NCBI RefSeq assembly: GCF_026151205.1
Contig: NC_087072.1
Span: 24,259,603-24,323,602, forward strand
DNA from: Bolinopsis microptera
Taxonomy: Eukaryota > Ctenophora > Tentaculata > Lobata > Bolinopsidae
DNA length: 64,000 bases
Direction: 5' to 3'
Shown in pieces: positions 1 to 13,400 of this stretch; within the stretch, counting starts at the first letter, position 1; each line of letters begins with the position of its first letter. The translations under genes and the position numbers were made by a program. A model generated the notes under the pieces. It had not been told where the DNA came from. It did not search any database and saw nothing but the letters and a program-made list of their open reading frames with translations.

Positions 1-1080
1 TATTACCGAAAATACTGCCACAATACCGTAAAATTGTAAAGAAATATTAGTGTTTTTGCCTTCCCAAGTAATCCAAGAAACAATCCCAAACGTCTTCTAG
101 TATGATAGAAGAAGTAGTTTACTTAGATGTGAGCTTAAGATGTTTATTTACATTTGTATACCTATGGAACTGTAGAACTGTATGAACTGTTGAAATCCAG
201 AGAAGGTTATTGACACTGTTCTCTTAAGGGTGCTGGCGTTTTACCTTATAATCATTCTGGAGACGGGAACGAGCATGTTACTGTTAACACTTTAACAAGA
301 GTCAAAAATACCAGCAGGGCACTCTATTGAATTCCGTAAGTGTTCTGGGCGTGAAACATTGTCTTCAGGAGAAGGAATCTGTTGCTCCAAGTTATCAACA
401 GGATAAGAAAACGGTTCACTGAATCACTTTAAATGCTTTACTGTTTAGAGGAGAATTGGTATTTGGTGCACTACTGTTCTCAGGAGAAGAAAACCCTTGG
501 TTTACTGTTTTGAAGAGAACTGGTACACTACTGTTCTCAGGAGAAGGAAACCCTTGGTCTACTGTTTTGAAGAGAACTAGTACACTACTGTTCTCAGGAG
601 AAGGAAACCAGTGGTCTACTGTTTTGAAGAGAACTGGTGCACTATTTTTCTCAGGAGAAGAAAACCGGTGGTCTACTGTTTTGAAGAGAACTAGTGCGTT
701 ACTGTTATCAGGAGAAGAAAACCGGTGGGGTCTACTGTTTTGAAGAGAACTAGTGCGTTACTGTTCTCAGGAGAAGGAAACCGTTGGTCTACTGTTTTGA
801 AGAAAACTGGTGCACTTCTGCTCCCCGGAGAAGAGAACTGATGCTCTAATATTTTCAAAAGAAAGGAAGTGGTACTTTAGCAAGATTACTGGTAAACAGT
901 AATAAAAGTCGACAATTAGTTTTTGCGAAATTTGGAAAACATTTTGGCTTTGGCCTTCAGCAGAAAAATTATCGGTTTTATCGGTTTTATCTAGATAAAA
1001 CCTACATCTTTATCTGTTTATCTAGATAAAAGATTTCATACCGATAATGGATAGCCTATTCTTGTGGCATACACAAGATT
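1..1080. repeat. Dispersed repeat copy, cut by the window edge
   Basis: This stretch matches 51060-51720 over several separate blocks, in the same order and orientation. Shared blocks include the segment with ATACTGCCACAATA, the segment around CTTCTAGTATGAT, and the end block with ATCTAGATAAAAGATTTC. The 1-1080 copy is longer because it contains a 57-bp tandem array (471-842). No coding frame with recognisable similarity is seen. It is probably a non-autonomous element, but its left end lies outside the window, so its termini are unknown. Confidence 0.7.
471..842. repeat. 57-bp tandem repeat, about 7 copies
   Basis: CTACTGTTCTCAGGAG-like blocks recur at 471, 528, 585, 642, 699, 759 and 815. 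The period is exactly 57 bp except for one 3-bp insertion. Because 57 is a multiple of three, one frame stays open for 95 codons, but the product is purely repetitive and I do not treat it as a gene. Confidence 0.85.
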
Positions 1081-1942
1081 TGTTCCATAGCTGCTTTGAT
1101 GCAGCCCAGCAGCAGCAATAATACATTAGGACTTAAACTACCTGAGCTTCCTAAAGCTTAAATTTGGTCTTAAGAGGTTATATGCGCGTTGTAGTTCTGA
1201 AATGATTATAAAAATTGTTACAATTCTAACCAGTCACAATTATGTGTCTATGCGGAAGTCAATGATATGCAGGTTTACTTTAAAACAATATGTTTCTCGA
1301 ATACTTATTCAGGATCTGTGAATATTGTGCACTGTGCACTGTGCAAGGTGCACAGTGTGCTGTGCAGCACGGCTTTACCGATTTAGTACACACCATTTAA
1401 TCTGCATCGCTGCCATGGTAAGATCCTCTTGGTTCCTGTAATGGGTTGGTTAACTGGTTATCATGTGCAGGTTGATGGTAAACCTTTCTAAAATTGGAAC
1501 TCTCACTTTAGAGTAAATATCTATATAATAGAGGAACTCTCAGCTCAGTGCTCTAGAATACCGGGAATTCTCCCTTCAGAGTAAAAACCTTACCAATACC
1601 AAGTATTTTCTTGCGAATTGTTATGTGAACCCCTCAGGCCTCAAGAATACCCAACCTTCAATAATATGAAAAGTTCGTTTAGTTGAAAATGTGTATTTTA
1701 TCGCCACCATTTATTTCTGTCTCTTTGAAAATCTATTTGATAAAGTTACTAACTCGAACATGAGGCTTGTTTTTGATGGATCATTATTAAGTTATTAAAA
1801 TCTTAAACTAGTGAAACAGCACACTAACCGACTTAAAGTGCCATTTTAAGATACATTTGACTCCGACTCATCCGAGGCTTATCTTTATAAGCAAAGGACT
1901 TTATTGGCAGAATAACCTCACGAGTCACCAATCAGTACATTA
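1081..1942. other. Intergenic stretch, no gene seen
   Basis: No coding exon is recognisable. The only structure is a short palindrome-like run at about 1325-1372 built from GTGCACTGTGCA repeats. Confidence 0.5.
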
Positions 1943-3787
1943 ATTTAGAAGGCCAGTTGGTAGATCACCGAACGGCTATAAGCCGGCTACTAACCGGCTA
2001 TAAGCCGGCTTATAGCCGGCTACAATTTTTATAGCCGGTTAGTAGCCGCTTACATTTCTGGTTGAGCGACGGCTATTAGCCGGTTATAAGCCTGCTATTA
2101 GCCGTTTTGGTATAAAAAGTGGTTATAAGCCGGCTATAAGCCGGCTATAAGCCGGTTATAAGATATTAACTCAACTACATCGTACTGAACGATAGTCAGG
2201 AGCCGGCTATAAGAAATTCAGTGAAAACGGCTATTAGCCGGTTATAAGCCGGCTATTAGCCGTTTAGGTATCGAAAGTGGTTATAAGCCGGCTATAAGCC
2301 GGTTATAAGATATTAACTCAGTTCAGTACGATGAAGTTAAGTTAATATCTTATAGCCGGCTTATAGCCGGCTTATAACCACTTTCGATACCTAAACGGCT
2401 AATAGCCGGCTTATAACCGGCTAATAGCCGTTTTCGTTGAATTTCTTATAGCCGGCTCCTGACTATCGTTCAGTACGATGAAGTTGAGTTAATATCTTAT
2501 AACCGGCTTATAGCCGGCTTATAGCCGGCTACAATTTTTATAGCCGGTTAGTAGCCGCTTACATTTCTGGTTGAGCGACGGCTATTAGCCGGTTATAAGC
2601 CTGCTATTAGCCGTTTTGGTATTAAAAGTGGTTATAAGCCGGCTATAAGCCGGCTATAAGCCGGCTATAAGCCGGTTATAAGATATTAACTCAACTACAT
2701 CGTACTGAACGATAGTCAGGAGCCGGCTATAAGAAATTCAGTGAAAACGGCTATTAGCCGGTTATAAGCCGGCTATTAGCCGTTTAGGTATCGAAAGTGG
2801 TTATAAGCCGGCTATAAGCCGGTTATAAGATATTAACTCAGTTCAGTACGATGAAGTTAAGTTAATATCTTATAGCCGGCTTATAGCCGGCTTATAACCA
2901 CTTTCGATACCTAAACGGCTAATAGCCGGCTTATAACCGGCTAATAGCCGTTTTCGTTGAATTTCTTATAGCCGGCTCCTGACTATCGTTCAGTACGATG
3001 AAGTTGAGTTAATATCTTATAACCGGCTTATAACCACTTTCGATACCTAAACGGCTAATAGCCGGTTATAAGCCTGCTATTAGCCGTTTTGGTATTAAAA
3101 GTGGTTATAAGCCGGCTATAAGCCGGCTATAAGCCGGTTATAAGATATTAACTCAACTACATCGTACTGAACGATAGTCAGGAGCCGGCTATAAGAAATT
3201 CAGTGAAAACGGCTATTAGCCGGTTATAAGCCGGCTATTAGCCGTTTAGGTATCGAAAGTGGTTATAAGCCGGCTATAAGCCGGTTATAAGATATTAACT
3301 CAGTTCAGTACGATGAAGTTAAGTTAATATCTTATAGCCGGCTTATAGCCGGCTTATAACCACTTTCGATACCTAAACGGCTAATAGCCGGCTTATAACC
3401 GGCTAATAGCCGTTTTCGTTGAATTTCTTATAGCCGGCTCCTGACTATCGTTCAGTACGATGAAGTTGAGTTAATATCTTATAACCGGCTTATAGCCGGC
3501 TTATAGCCGGCTTATAACCACTTTCGATACCTAAACGGCTAATAGCCGGCTTATAACCGGCTAATAGCCGTTTTCACTGAATTTCTTATAGCCGATACCT
3601 AAACGGCTAATAGCCGGCTTATAACCGGCTAATAGCCGTCGCTCAACAACAAATGTAAGCGGCTACTAACCGGCTATAAGCCGGCTTATAGCCGGCTATA
3701 CAAATTGTAGCCGGCTATAAGCCGGTTTATAGCCGGCTTATAACCGGCTTATAGCCGGTCGGTGATCTACCAATTTCCCATTTAGAA
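1943..3787. mobile_element. Foldback TIR element with 8-bp target-site duplication
   Basis: The 8-bp direct repeat ATTTAGAA (1943-1950 and 3780-3787) flanks an element at 1951-3779. Its ends are imperfect inverted repeats sharing TTGGTAGATCACCGA followed by CGGCTATAAGCCGG. The interior is almost wholly made of alternating direct and inverted copies of CGGCTATAAGC-type units. Higher-order blocks of roughly 470-510 bp recur (compare about 2013, 2525 and 3062), and each contains a palindromic centre near TTCAGTACGATGAAGTT. There is no open frame of interest. The 8-bp duplication fits hAT, P or Merlin-like transposition; the superfamily is not determined. Confidence 0.8.
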
Positions 3788-6700
3788 CATATCAGTCTAC
3801 TACAAACGATGAAGCAAGCAATTTTAGGTTAAAGTCGTTCATTAGGTTTGGTCGATACCTTGGTCGGCAAATTAGTACAATACCGACAAGCTTGGTCAAT
3901 ACATTTCTACCTCCTTAAAGTACTTTATTATAAAAACTGTTCTACTGAAAGCCTAAGTGTGGAACTGGAAGTAATTTAAAGCTTTTAAACGCACCCATTA
4001 ACATATATTTTTTGCTATTGTTTAAGGATGACGATCATTTCTTTCCTAAATTCCCTTTCGCACACAACAGAACAGAAGTGTAATTTTTAGATTAACTATA
4101 ACGATTAGTGAGATCCTATTGAAAATTATCCGTGAGAGCCATGTAATCAGTAACCAAGGAAACCATCGTCCTGATTTGATGATCACCCCCGTTAGAACAT
4201 ACAGTAGTAAATTAAAACCTATTTTTCATGTTATGCACATTATTTGTTTTGCATTTTTTTATTTAGTTTTACACTGTAAGAACGTTGCAAAGTACTCTTT
4301 TCAGGGTTTTGTGGGTGTGAGTACAGTTGACACCACATTTTCTGTATTCAGCAGGTTAATTGTTGTACTAGCGTATTGCATAATATCAGCTAAATTTGAA
4401 ACTTTTGCTGAGGCACCAGATAGAACCCGCAAATGGTGCAGTATTATTATTCCTCAGACTTATTACTGCAGCCATATTGCTCCTTATATTACTATTGGCT
4501 ATTCTCTGGTCACTTGTACTGTGGGAAGATCACGTGTTGTTTCTCCAATATGTTGATTAAATTCAGATATCCCGGATTATATGGATACAAAGTAAGATTT
4601 ACAACGTTGGTACTGTAAACTTTATTTGGCGATTTAGCGTACGTGTGGCAGGGATTACCCGCATATACCGTCATTTGATATCGATAGTAACGCGAGATTT
4701 TGTGTTCTGAGTAACAGCCAGAATTTCTATTGGAACATAATCATAAAATAGAATCACTGAATAGAAATATCCTCACATCATGTAGTATTAACATTGTTGA
4801 CAGATGTAATTTAAATTAGAGATCATATACAAATCATGCCCTTTTTGTCTATTTCAGCTGAATTAAGTCATATAAGTCTTCGAACAATCTTCAAGAAAAG
4901 ACATATTTCATCTGGCAATTAGCGGACTGGCGGCTAATTAATAACATGTTAACGTTATTCAATAAGTTGTTGTACAACTTAGAACGATTATATCGTTATA
5001 AGAGCTCATTTCAAAAGTTAAATTTAAAGCGCCTAGATTTAATTCAAGAGCGAAATGAACGTCGTGGGCTTACAGGTGTATAGTGTATAGTGGTTTTAAC
5101 AACACCGTATCAAGTACATGTTGCACTCTGTTCGATCTGACAACTTGACTCTGACCTCATCTTTTTGACTTTTCTTTTGAAATTTCAGCTTTTATTTTTG
5201 TTGGCTAAGTATAACAGATCTAAGTATAAGAGATCATACTTTTCCTTCTAAATACATCAAGCATGTGGTCGAATAGTCCATCATGTAGGTACTCATAGAA
5301 CCATACCATTGGTATCTTTTGTTGTTGATAAAATAAGCTATTGTACTTCGTGGTAGATATTTCAGACCTGAATATGTAACTCATTTACTAGATCATCTCC
5401 ATCTTTTTGTTGCTCAGCAACCACTTCAAGCATCAAGTTCCACATTAGTTGGTTGCAACGTGACTGCATTCTCAATTTCAAATTGTAACAATCCAAATCA
5501 TTCTTCAAATTATGCAGTGGCCCTGAATCCTCGCCACTATCCCAGAAAATCGTAATTTTCCACCTGCCGTGTGATACTGTGACTGTCTGGACACTGAAAG
5601 CTAGGGTAACATATTCTTTATCATAATCAGAGTGTACTGCAGAGAGATATGAATTGTGACTCCCTGTTAATATAATAATTCCCACTGCTCAGGCTAAATC
5701 CGGACTTCATGTTCCACGTTTTTAACACCCGTTTCGTATTACAGTCGATAAGAACCCCTAATCGCACCCAAACTGGCCTTCTCCATTCTTCTGTTTTGCG
5801 CGCCATTCAGCTCTACATATTTGACACCCTCGTGTTTTTGTCGATTGATCTGTTATATATAATAGCAATTTTTCCCGTAGGTACCCGTGATTATATTTGA
5901 TCTGATGTTGGTCAGATCATCGCATTGGGCCATACTAAATTACTAAATTATTAAATTACTAAATTTATACTCCATAGGACGGCATAACACATTATCACAG
6001 CGTTACTTTGATGGTAGGTACGTGTCTTACTCGATCTGATACCATTGTGGATGAACTCTAGGTTAATTCTTGCTCTGATTGAATCCTTCAGTCTAGTCAT
6101 TTCCAGACAGTCAGTAATATCTCCCGTGGTTGAAGGATTGAGGTTCATATTATAACTATATAATATATATTTCATACTGATAGTGGCTCCACCTTTCCTG
6201 ATATAAATCGAGCATGCGTCAAATGGCGAGCGTATAAAGGGTTCCCATACTTTAAGTTATACAATTTATTTCTTATAATTTGACTTATAATTATATTCAG
6301 TCGAGTTTGATGCTCAGAATTACGGATATCTTTGACGCGTTAAATCATACATACAATTTCATTGCTAAACCTTAAGAATATGATTTTTGAATTTCCATTC
6401 TATTTTTGACCATTTATACTGCATATTTTATGGTTAACATCACAACGAAATTGATTGTACAGTGAATGTAATTTTCGCCAAAATCTGGCGATTATTTACC
6501 CACCTTCCACCTTGAAAGATATTTCACTAAGGGTATACAAAAGATTGATGGTTTAAACTTTGATTAGTAATAGTTAGTTAGTTAAACTTAATAAGTTGCA
6601 AGGAGCAGTAACTTATATGGAGACGAAAGCCCTGTCTCAATCGTAACTACCCTGAGCTGGTAGTTCAGTGGTCAAACAAGTGGTTTACTTACTTATAGTT

Positions 6701-7480
6701 AATAAGTTATGTAGTAATTAGTACTCGAATCAACCATATATAATCAATAATCATATATATCTACCATATATAAGCCGACGACATTAGCATTAGATTAGTC
6801 GCCTCCACTCGAGCTTCATCGCTGATAAATTTGCTAAGTATCGTTTTATTTTTAGTAACAATTTTCTACTTGAGTACTTGGTAGATAAACTTTTGTTATT
6901 CTTTGATTCTTTACAGCTGGACACCCATCAAACTAAGCAGTCCGGGAGACTCTATGGCGTCAGGGGTTTCGGGCCGCAAAAAATTAGAGTATAGGGTTAG
7001 GTTAAGAAAAAATGTTTATGCCCAAATTCTAATCTTAACCCAAACCCAAACTTTAATTTTCAGAGATTCACGCCCTAAAACCCGAACTCTAGAATCCGGA
7101 CCCCCTTATAATCGAAATTCTATTTATGAACCTGAAATATTCAAGATATAAAATTGGAAGAGTGATTTGTAACTAAATGCAGTTAATACCCAATTAATAG
7201 CAGACTGGCGCAGGCTTTAATTTTAAATTTCCTGATCTAATTTTAGATTTCTTAATCTCCTTAACAAATTATTCTTTTAAAGTGCTCGTTTCCTTTGGAA
7301 TGCCTTGTCTTTAAAAATCCGGGAAATTTGTTCCTTGGAAAGTATAACATATTCATGATATTGTTCCATACAAAATTAAAAGACCACAATATATGTATAT
7401 GCCCCCTGAATAGTAAACATCGTATGAATACTTTTATATCATTATTATAATTCGAAAAATTATTTCTGTCTGTATGAATG
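3788..7480. other. Intergenic stretch, no convincing gene
   Basis: Short open frames exist (for example 4119-4556 on + and 5362-5685 on -), but none shows a recognisable domain or a coherent exon-intron structure. Base composition is AT-rich, like the surrounding non-coding DNA. Confidence 0.5.
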
Positions 7481-9124
7481 TACAGGGTGGCCCATAAGTG
7501 ACTACCCACACGCAACCTCTTAATAACTCACGTAATTCGTCTCCAAATTGCACCAAAATTTCAGAGATTATAGATATGGGTCAAACTTAGATTTCCTGAA
7601 AGTTTCGTAAGCCACGCCCAATTACAGTGGGCGTGGCGTGACACTCCCTCTTTTTCACTATTGTCTTCATAAAATGAGAACGCTTTAAGCTAAGAACTCA
7701 AAATTTTTTGCACACATTTGGCTTGATAATTGAAAACTTTTCCAAAAGTTTCAAGTTCATTGGTTAAAATATGGCTAAGTTATGACCATTTCAAAACTCA
7801 TCGGATACGTGATCCGAGCACTCAGTCAGTGATCTCGTCACTTGGTTAATGGCCTGTTTGGCTCACATGCACCGCTTGATTGGTTGCAGCCTGCTTATGG
7901 GCCGGCCTATACAGCTGACTGCACCTAAAACGCTATCACACGAATTTATGGTGGTGTCACCATTTCAGGGCTTGTTAGCCCTGCTAGTCACAGGTTCCTT
8001 ACAATCAATAAAAAGGAATGAACCATCCATTGAATCATCGAAAATGGTTCACTATCCTCCCTTTACTGCAGAACAACGATTGTTCGCCTACCTGAAGAAA
8101 GAAAATGGGGAGTTCTACCCTCAGATTAAACGACAATTTCAGATGAAATTCAACCGACCACCCCCTTGCCGGAAAAGCTGCTTTGACATTCATCACAAGA
8201 TCAAGTTTACGTTTTCTGCACACGATCGGCCAAGAGTCGGCAGAAGACGAACTGCGAGGACTGTAGAAAACATCACGATGGTTGTTGGTGACGTGATGGA
8301 CACACCTAAGATTGGCACCCGGAAACGAGCTCCTGCCTTAGACATCAGCAGAACCCTTCAGCGAATCCTAAAGCAAGACCTTTCTAACCGGGCCTACCGA
8401 ATCACAAAGAAACACAAACTTTTGGACCGTGATTTCCAATCGAGGATAGATTTCGCCAACACATTCCTGTCCAAGCAGAATGTGGATCCCTACTTTGAGG
8501 ACGAAATCTGGTACAGCGACAAGGCCATATAAACGGATATGTCAACTCCCAGAATGCAATTCACTGGGGCTCTACTAGACCGGATGAAGTGGTGGAGAGA
8601 ACGGCTTTTCCTGAAAAGGTCACGATCTGGTTTTTATCCTAAAAATTTGTGTTTCCCTTTCTAGCAAAGTCATCATCGGTATCCAATCAAAGCCTAATGA
8701 ACCTCATTAATACACGCTAACGCCTTACTCTTGATCAGATTGGGTGACGAGATCACTAATTGAGTGCAAATATCACTGACTGAGTGCTCGGATCACATAT
8801 CCGATAGATTTTAAAATGTTCATAACTCAGCCATATTTAAACCAATGAACTTGAAACTTTTGGAAAAGTTTTCAATTATCAAGCCAAATGTGTGCAAAAA
8901 ATTTTGAGTTCTTAGCTTAAAGCATTCTCATTTTATGAAGACAATAGTGAAAAAGAGGGAGTGTCACGCCACGCCCACTGTAATTGAGCGTGGCTTACGA
9001 AACTTTCAGGAAATCTAAGTTTGACCCATATCTATAATCTCTGAAATTTTGGTGCAATTTGGAGACGAATTACGTGAGTTATTAAGAGGTTGCGTGTGGG
9101 TAGTCACTTATGGGCCACCCTGTA
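7481..9124. mobile_element. Tc1/mariner-type DNA transposon, TA target duplication, long TIRs
   Basis: TA dinucleotides (7481-7482, 9123-9124) flank an element that starts CAGGGTGGCCCATAAGTG and ends with its reverse complement. The terminal inverted repeats are unusually long: about 360 bp (7483 to about 7845, against about 8740 to 9122), with scattered mismatches and a small indel. Between them lies one degraded transposase frame (8044-8532). TA duplication plus a CAGGGTGG terminus is typical of the IS630/Tc1/mariner superfamily. The element looks non-autonomous now. Confidence 0.88.
8044..8532 (+). pseudogene. Mariner-type transposase, truncated before the catalytic core
   Basis: This is the coding remnant of the element at 7483-9122. 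The frame begins sensibly at the Met of MVHYPPFTAEQRLF; an earlier ATG at 7849 is in frame but adds unlikely sequence. It shows the usual N-terminal helix-turn-helix region (TAEQRLFAYLKKENGEF), then a linker GRRRTARTVENI and a second helix-turn-helix region. It reaches the first catalytic block, which in this family reads like SDEAHF but here reads SDKAI and then stops. The next block (NGYVNSQNAIHWGS) follows in another frame, so a small deletion or frameshift removed the first-Asp region. The second half of the catalytic domain is missing. The protein cannot be active; identification to superfamily is firm, to subfamily not. Confidence 0.82.
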
Positions 9125-10340
9125 TGTATGTACGACCGCCCACGTGCAAATTAGATGAGAAATAGGAAGTTGCATAATGCATAGTTACCATGGTAACGAG
9201 GATTGTTACACGCACACGCACGTGCAAAGATTTGTGAGCGCCATTTTCGGTTTTGTGGTAATTTATACGTTGTGTTCAGTGCGAGCTACATTTCATCGGA
9301 TATATATTCGGTTGTGCGACGGGTATTTTTTGATGTGATAAAGACCGACTACCAACAAATACTACTAGCTTCCTCCCTGTGACCACAGGCTTTCTAGTAT
9401 ATTTATAAAAGTTAAAACATAATTCAAATAGCGGTCAAATTTAGTAATTTCACTCACAAGCCCATATGTGGTGAATTTATTTTCATCGTTAGGCTATGAT
9501 ACTACTTGATAACTACCTAATAACTAGGTAGTTAAGCCGACTCGAATTTTTAATTTTTCATTGAAATCTCCTAATTTGACTGTAAACTTTTACTTTGATT
9601 GTCTTTGGGATCATCACTTGTAGGCTCTGCTGAATCTACGACTTCGTTTTGGCCTCCAGTCAATTATTACAGGATATATTAGTCCTTTCCATTTTGAAAG
9701 TTCGTTATAAGCATTTATATCTAATAGTTATTGTTTAGATTCCTGTAAGAGGTGAAAAGTTTCGGCTTCAAAAATTAAGAGATGTTTAGACAATTATTCA
9801 GCATTCAATGGTACGACCATTAAAGGCACATATAATTCGGTAATCTGTTGATACACGGTTGTGGCATAGTTGTGGCACGGACTCTGCCCCGACTGATACT
9901 TGGTTTGTGCCCTGGCTGTGCCCGACCGTATTCCATCCGTGCCCAACTGCATGTACCGACAGATTTCATAGTTCTCCTAACAAACGATAGTACCAGCTAA
10001 CAGCTTGACATTCTAGTTGTACCTTACTTTTTAGATAAGACCATTATCTAACATATCCGATTTTCAAATTACTGTGTAAATCTGTACCACGTGGCACCCG
10101 GCCAGTACCAGTCAGAAAAGGTACAGTGTCATGTAATGCCACTCGTCAGGTTATTAGGTCATTTTGCCTTGAACTCTTGGAGATAAACAATAATCTTGAC
10201 AAAGCTTTCCGTGTCAATACCTCGATGGTATTTACTTTTAGCCTCTTTCTTCTCACTTTTACCTTGATTTAGAACAAGATAGGAAAGTAAGCTGATACTT
10301 GATATGAGGTGGTAACGTGGGATCCTGCTCTTCGTTGGTG
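9125..10340. other. Upstream region of the PKG gene, no clear element
   Basis: No exon or repeat with support is seen. The PKG promoter or alternative first exons may lie here, but no TATA box or other promoter motif stands out. Confidence 0.4.
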
Positions 10341-10462
10341 ATGGTGAACAGCGCTGCCATGGGCGATAAAGATCGCCGGATTACCCAGCTTTCGGAGGAA
10401 GTAAGGCGGATGAAGTCAGAAGATCAGCTAAAGTCGGAGCAAATCAGACTTCTTTTGACCAA
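10341..10462 (+). CDS. PRKG1-like: PKG exon 1: N-terminal coiled coil
   Basis: Encodes residues 1-40 plus two bases, rich in charged residues and leucines ([17 protein letters not shown]). This fits the leucine-zipper-like dimerisation helix that opens PKG proteins. The donor is AA|GTAAGA. The helix continues into exon 2 ([19 protein letters not shown]). Confidence 0.8.
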
Positions 10463-13400
10463 GTAAGAATTTTCTGAAGCCATGTAATCTAGACTAATTC
10501 GTTTATGTAATTTTGCAACACAATTTAATTAAACATCTCTATACTTCTGGAATGAAACAGACGTTTATAAATAAATTACAACAATATAATTAAATTAAGG
10601 ATCGTACATGTCTATAAAATACATGTCAACGAGCTTATTACTTCTATTCCTACGAAATATGCTTTCTAATGAGGTCTGATCGTCATCTTTTCACAGCGTT
10701 CGATGTCTGTGTGAAGGTAAATGACATCCTGTGGATCATTTACAGCATTACCTTAGTGTACAACCTTACAAAAACTACTACAAAAATATGCTTTCTCTAG
10801 ATTGTCTGTACTATAATAGCCATATTGATATGTCTGGAAAATTTGAAGAAAATCGTATATAGGAATAGGATCTGTAAAAAACACACCTGCGTTCCGCTGC
10901 GAACCACCGATTTGGAGATATTTTCTATTTTCTTGTGTTTGAAGTAATATTTTAAATTTTGCACATAGAAATTCGCCCAAAACTTGCACAGATTAACAGT
11001 CCTATAGCCATATTACTATCAGGAAAGTTTCAAGAAAATCCTATAGTAGTATCTCGAAATAATCGACTTTCATCAAATATTGTTGTAGGATCTCGACTTT
11101 CATCAAATATTGTTCCGCGGAATAAATGGAACGGAAAGTCCAACTGGATTTTGAAAACGTGATCTTTATTTATTATTTCATTACTGGGAGTGCGAGCATG
11201 AGACGACTTAATGAGAGGACAAAAACTGGTAAAATTGACCATCGCCAACTATATAATATAGATCATTAGTCATCTTTTAGGCATGGTGAAACAACGTACA
11301 TTATGCTTCAAAACAGGTATGTATCATGTTTTAATTGGGGTTTTCACATATAACTGATGAGATATAATTCAAACTGATGAGAATAATGAGATATAATTCA
11401 AACCTGTATAAATCGACTCTTTTATGGAACAGTGAACACCATTATTTAAGCTCTTCTGCTAGTCATACCATTATATACAGAGAGACAAATTGAAACGATG
11501 GGTTAAGTCAAACAATTGTTTCAATTGTTTGATTTAACCCGTCGTTCCAATTTGTATCTAGCTCTCGGCTTGCCGATTGAGCACTGCATCAGCATATGAC
11601 GCCGCCCACAACTATATACAGAAACATATCAGGAACTGTTCATAATTTTGTCTGCTCACAATTAGGGCTGTTCATTGTATTTGTTGCCAATTGTTTTATT
11701 TTGTTGCCGGGTAGGAAGACAAAGAAAGGGGAACAACTTCACCTCTGAAGGACAATCAATCTATGTGTAAAAATACAGTATTAAATACTGCACTTGCAGG
11801 CGTGTCGTCATAGGTTTGACTTTTGTTGTTTGATCTTAACACTACATCGACAATCGTTGTTCGATTAAATCGTTTTTTTTGTTTTGCTTTTAAAAAATAA
11901 TTAAATAAAACCAACACAATGGCGTAACGACCACCCCCGATACCCCACTATGCGGAGGGGGGGGGGACTTAAAAGAAAAAACGTTGGATAGGTGTTTAAT
12001 TATCCGGTCCACTAACGTTCAGTCGACGGGGCGGTCGTTACACCACTGAACTAACTAGTCGAGTAGTGACTTAGATCCAGATGGACTGTGTGTGGGCATG
12101 TTTTAAGATTCCAGAGGAACAGCACCCTCCATGTCAAGGCAGTGTCACTGACTTACTTAGTAGATGGAAGAGGCACGAAGACTATAAGAGGTCAGCATCA
12201 GATAAAATCATTCAAGTTTTATGACAGTTCCGACAGTTCTAACAACCAATTTTTATTTGTCAACATTTTGATAGATTTCCGAAAATTTGCTTCCGTTACT
12301 AAAGTCAAAGAACAAATGGTGTCTAATAGGGAGTCATGGTAACGGTATCTAATATGGGGGTTATGGTAACGGTATTCAATATGGGGGTCATGGTAACGGT
12401 ATCTAATATGGGGGTCAGGGTAACGGTATCTAATATGGAGGTCATGGTAACGGTATTTAATATGAGGGTCATGGTAACGGTATTTAATATGGGGGTCATG
12501 GTAACGATATCTAATATGGGGTCATGGTAACGGTATCTAATATGGGAGTCATGGTAACGGTATCTAATATGGGGGTCATGGTAACGGTATTTAATATGGG
12601 GGTCATAGTAACGGTATCTAATATGGAGGTCATGGTAACGGTATCTAATATGGGGGTCATGGTAACGGTATTTAATATGGGGGTCATGGTAACGGTATTT
12701 AATATGGGGGTCATGATAACGGTATTTAATATGGGGGTCATGGTAACGGTATTTAATATGGGGGTCATGGTAACGGTATCTAATATGGAGGTCATGGTAG
12801 CGGTATCTAATATGGGGGTCATGGTAACGGTATTTAATATGGGGGTCATGGTAACGGTATCTAATATGGGGGTCATGGTAACGGTATCTAATATGGGGGT
12901 CATGGTAACGGTATCTAATATGGGGGTCATGGTAACGGTATTTAATATGGGGAAGGGTAACGGTATCTAATATGGGGGTCATGGTAACGGTATCTAATAT
13001 GGGGGTCATGGTAACGGTATTTAATATGGGGGTTATGGTAACGGTATCTAATATGGAGGTCATGGTAACGGTATCTAATATGGGGGTCATGGTAACGGTA
13101 TTTAATATGGGGGTCATGGTAACGGTATCTAATATGGGGGTTATGGTAACGGTATCTAATATGGGGGTCATAGTAACGGTATCTAATATGGGGGTTATGG
13201 TAACGGTATTTAATATGGGGAAGGGTAACGGTATTTAATATGGGAGTCATGGTAACGGTATCTAATATGGGGGTCATGGTAACGGTATTTAATATGGGGG
13301 TCATGGTAACGATATCTAATATGGAGGTCATGGTAACGGTATTTAATATGGGGGTCATGGTAACGGTATTTAATATGGGGGTCATGGTAACGGTATTTAA

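Noticed and set aside
1951-3779. CRISPR-like regular repeats
   Set aside because: Repeats are palindromic and contiguous with no unique spacers, and the DNA is clearly animal.
4119-4556. 145-codon open frame on the plus strand
   Set aside because: No recognisable domain, poor composition for coding, no supporting splice sites. It overlaps another short frame at 4433-4618.
5362-5685. 107-codon open frame on the minus strand
   Set aside because: Some coding-like composition, but no domain, no neighbouring exons and no conserved motif that I recognise.
6650-6740. tRNA- or SINE-like A-box near GGTAGTTCAGTGGT
   Set aside because: No matching B box at the right spacing and no cloverleaf can be drawn.
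7849-8043. Upstream extension of the mariner transposase frame
   Set aside because: In frame, but without similarity to the transposase N-terminus; the Met at 8044 gives the expected start of the DNA-binding domain.
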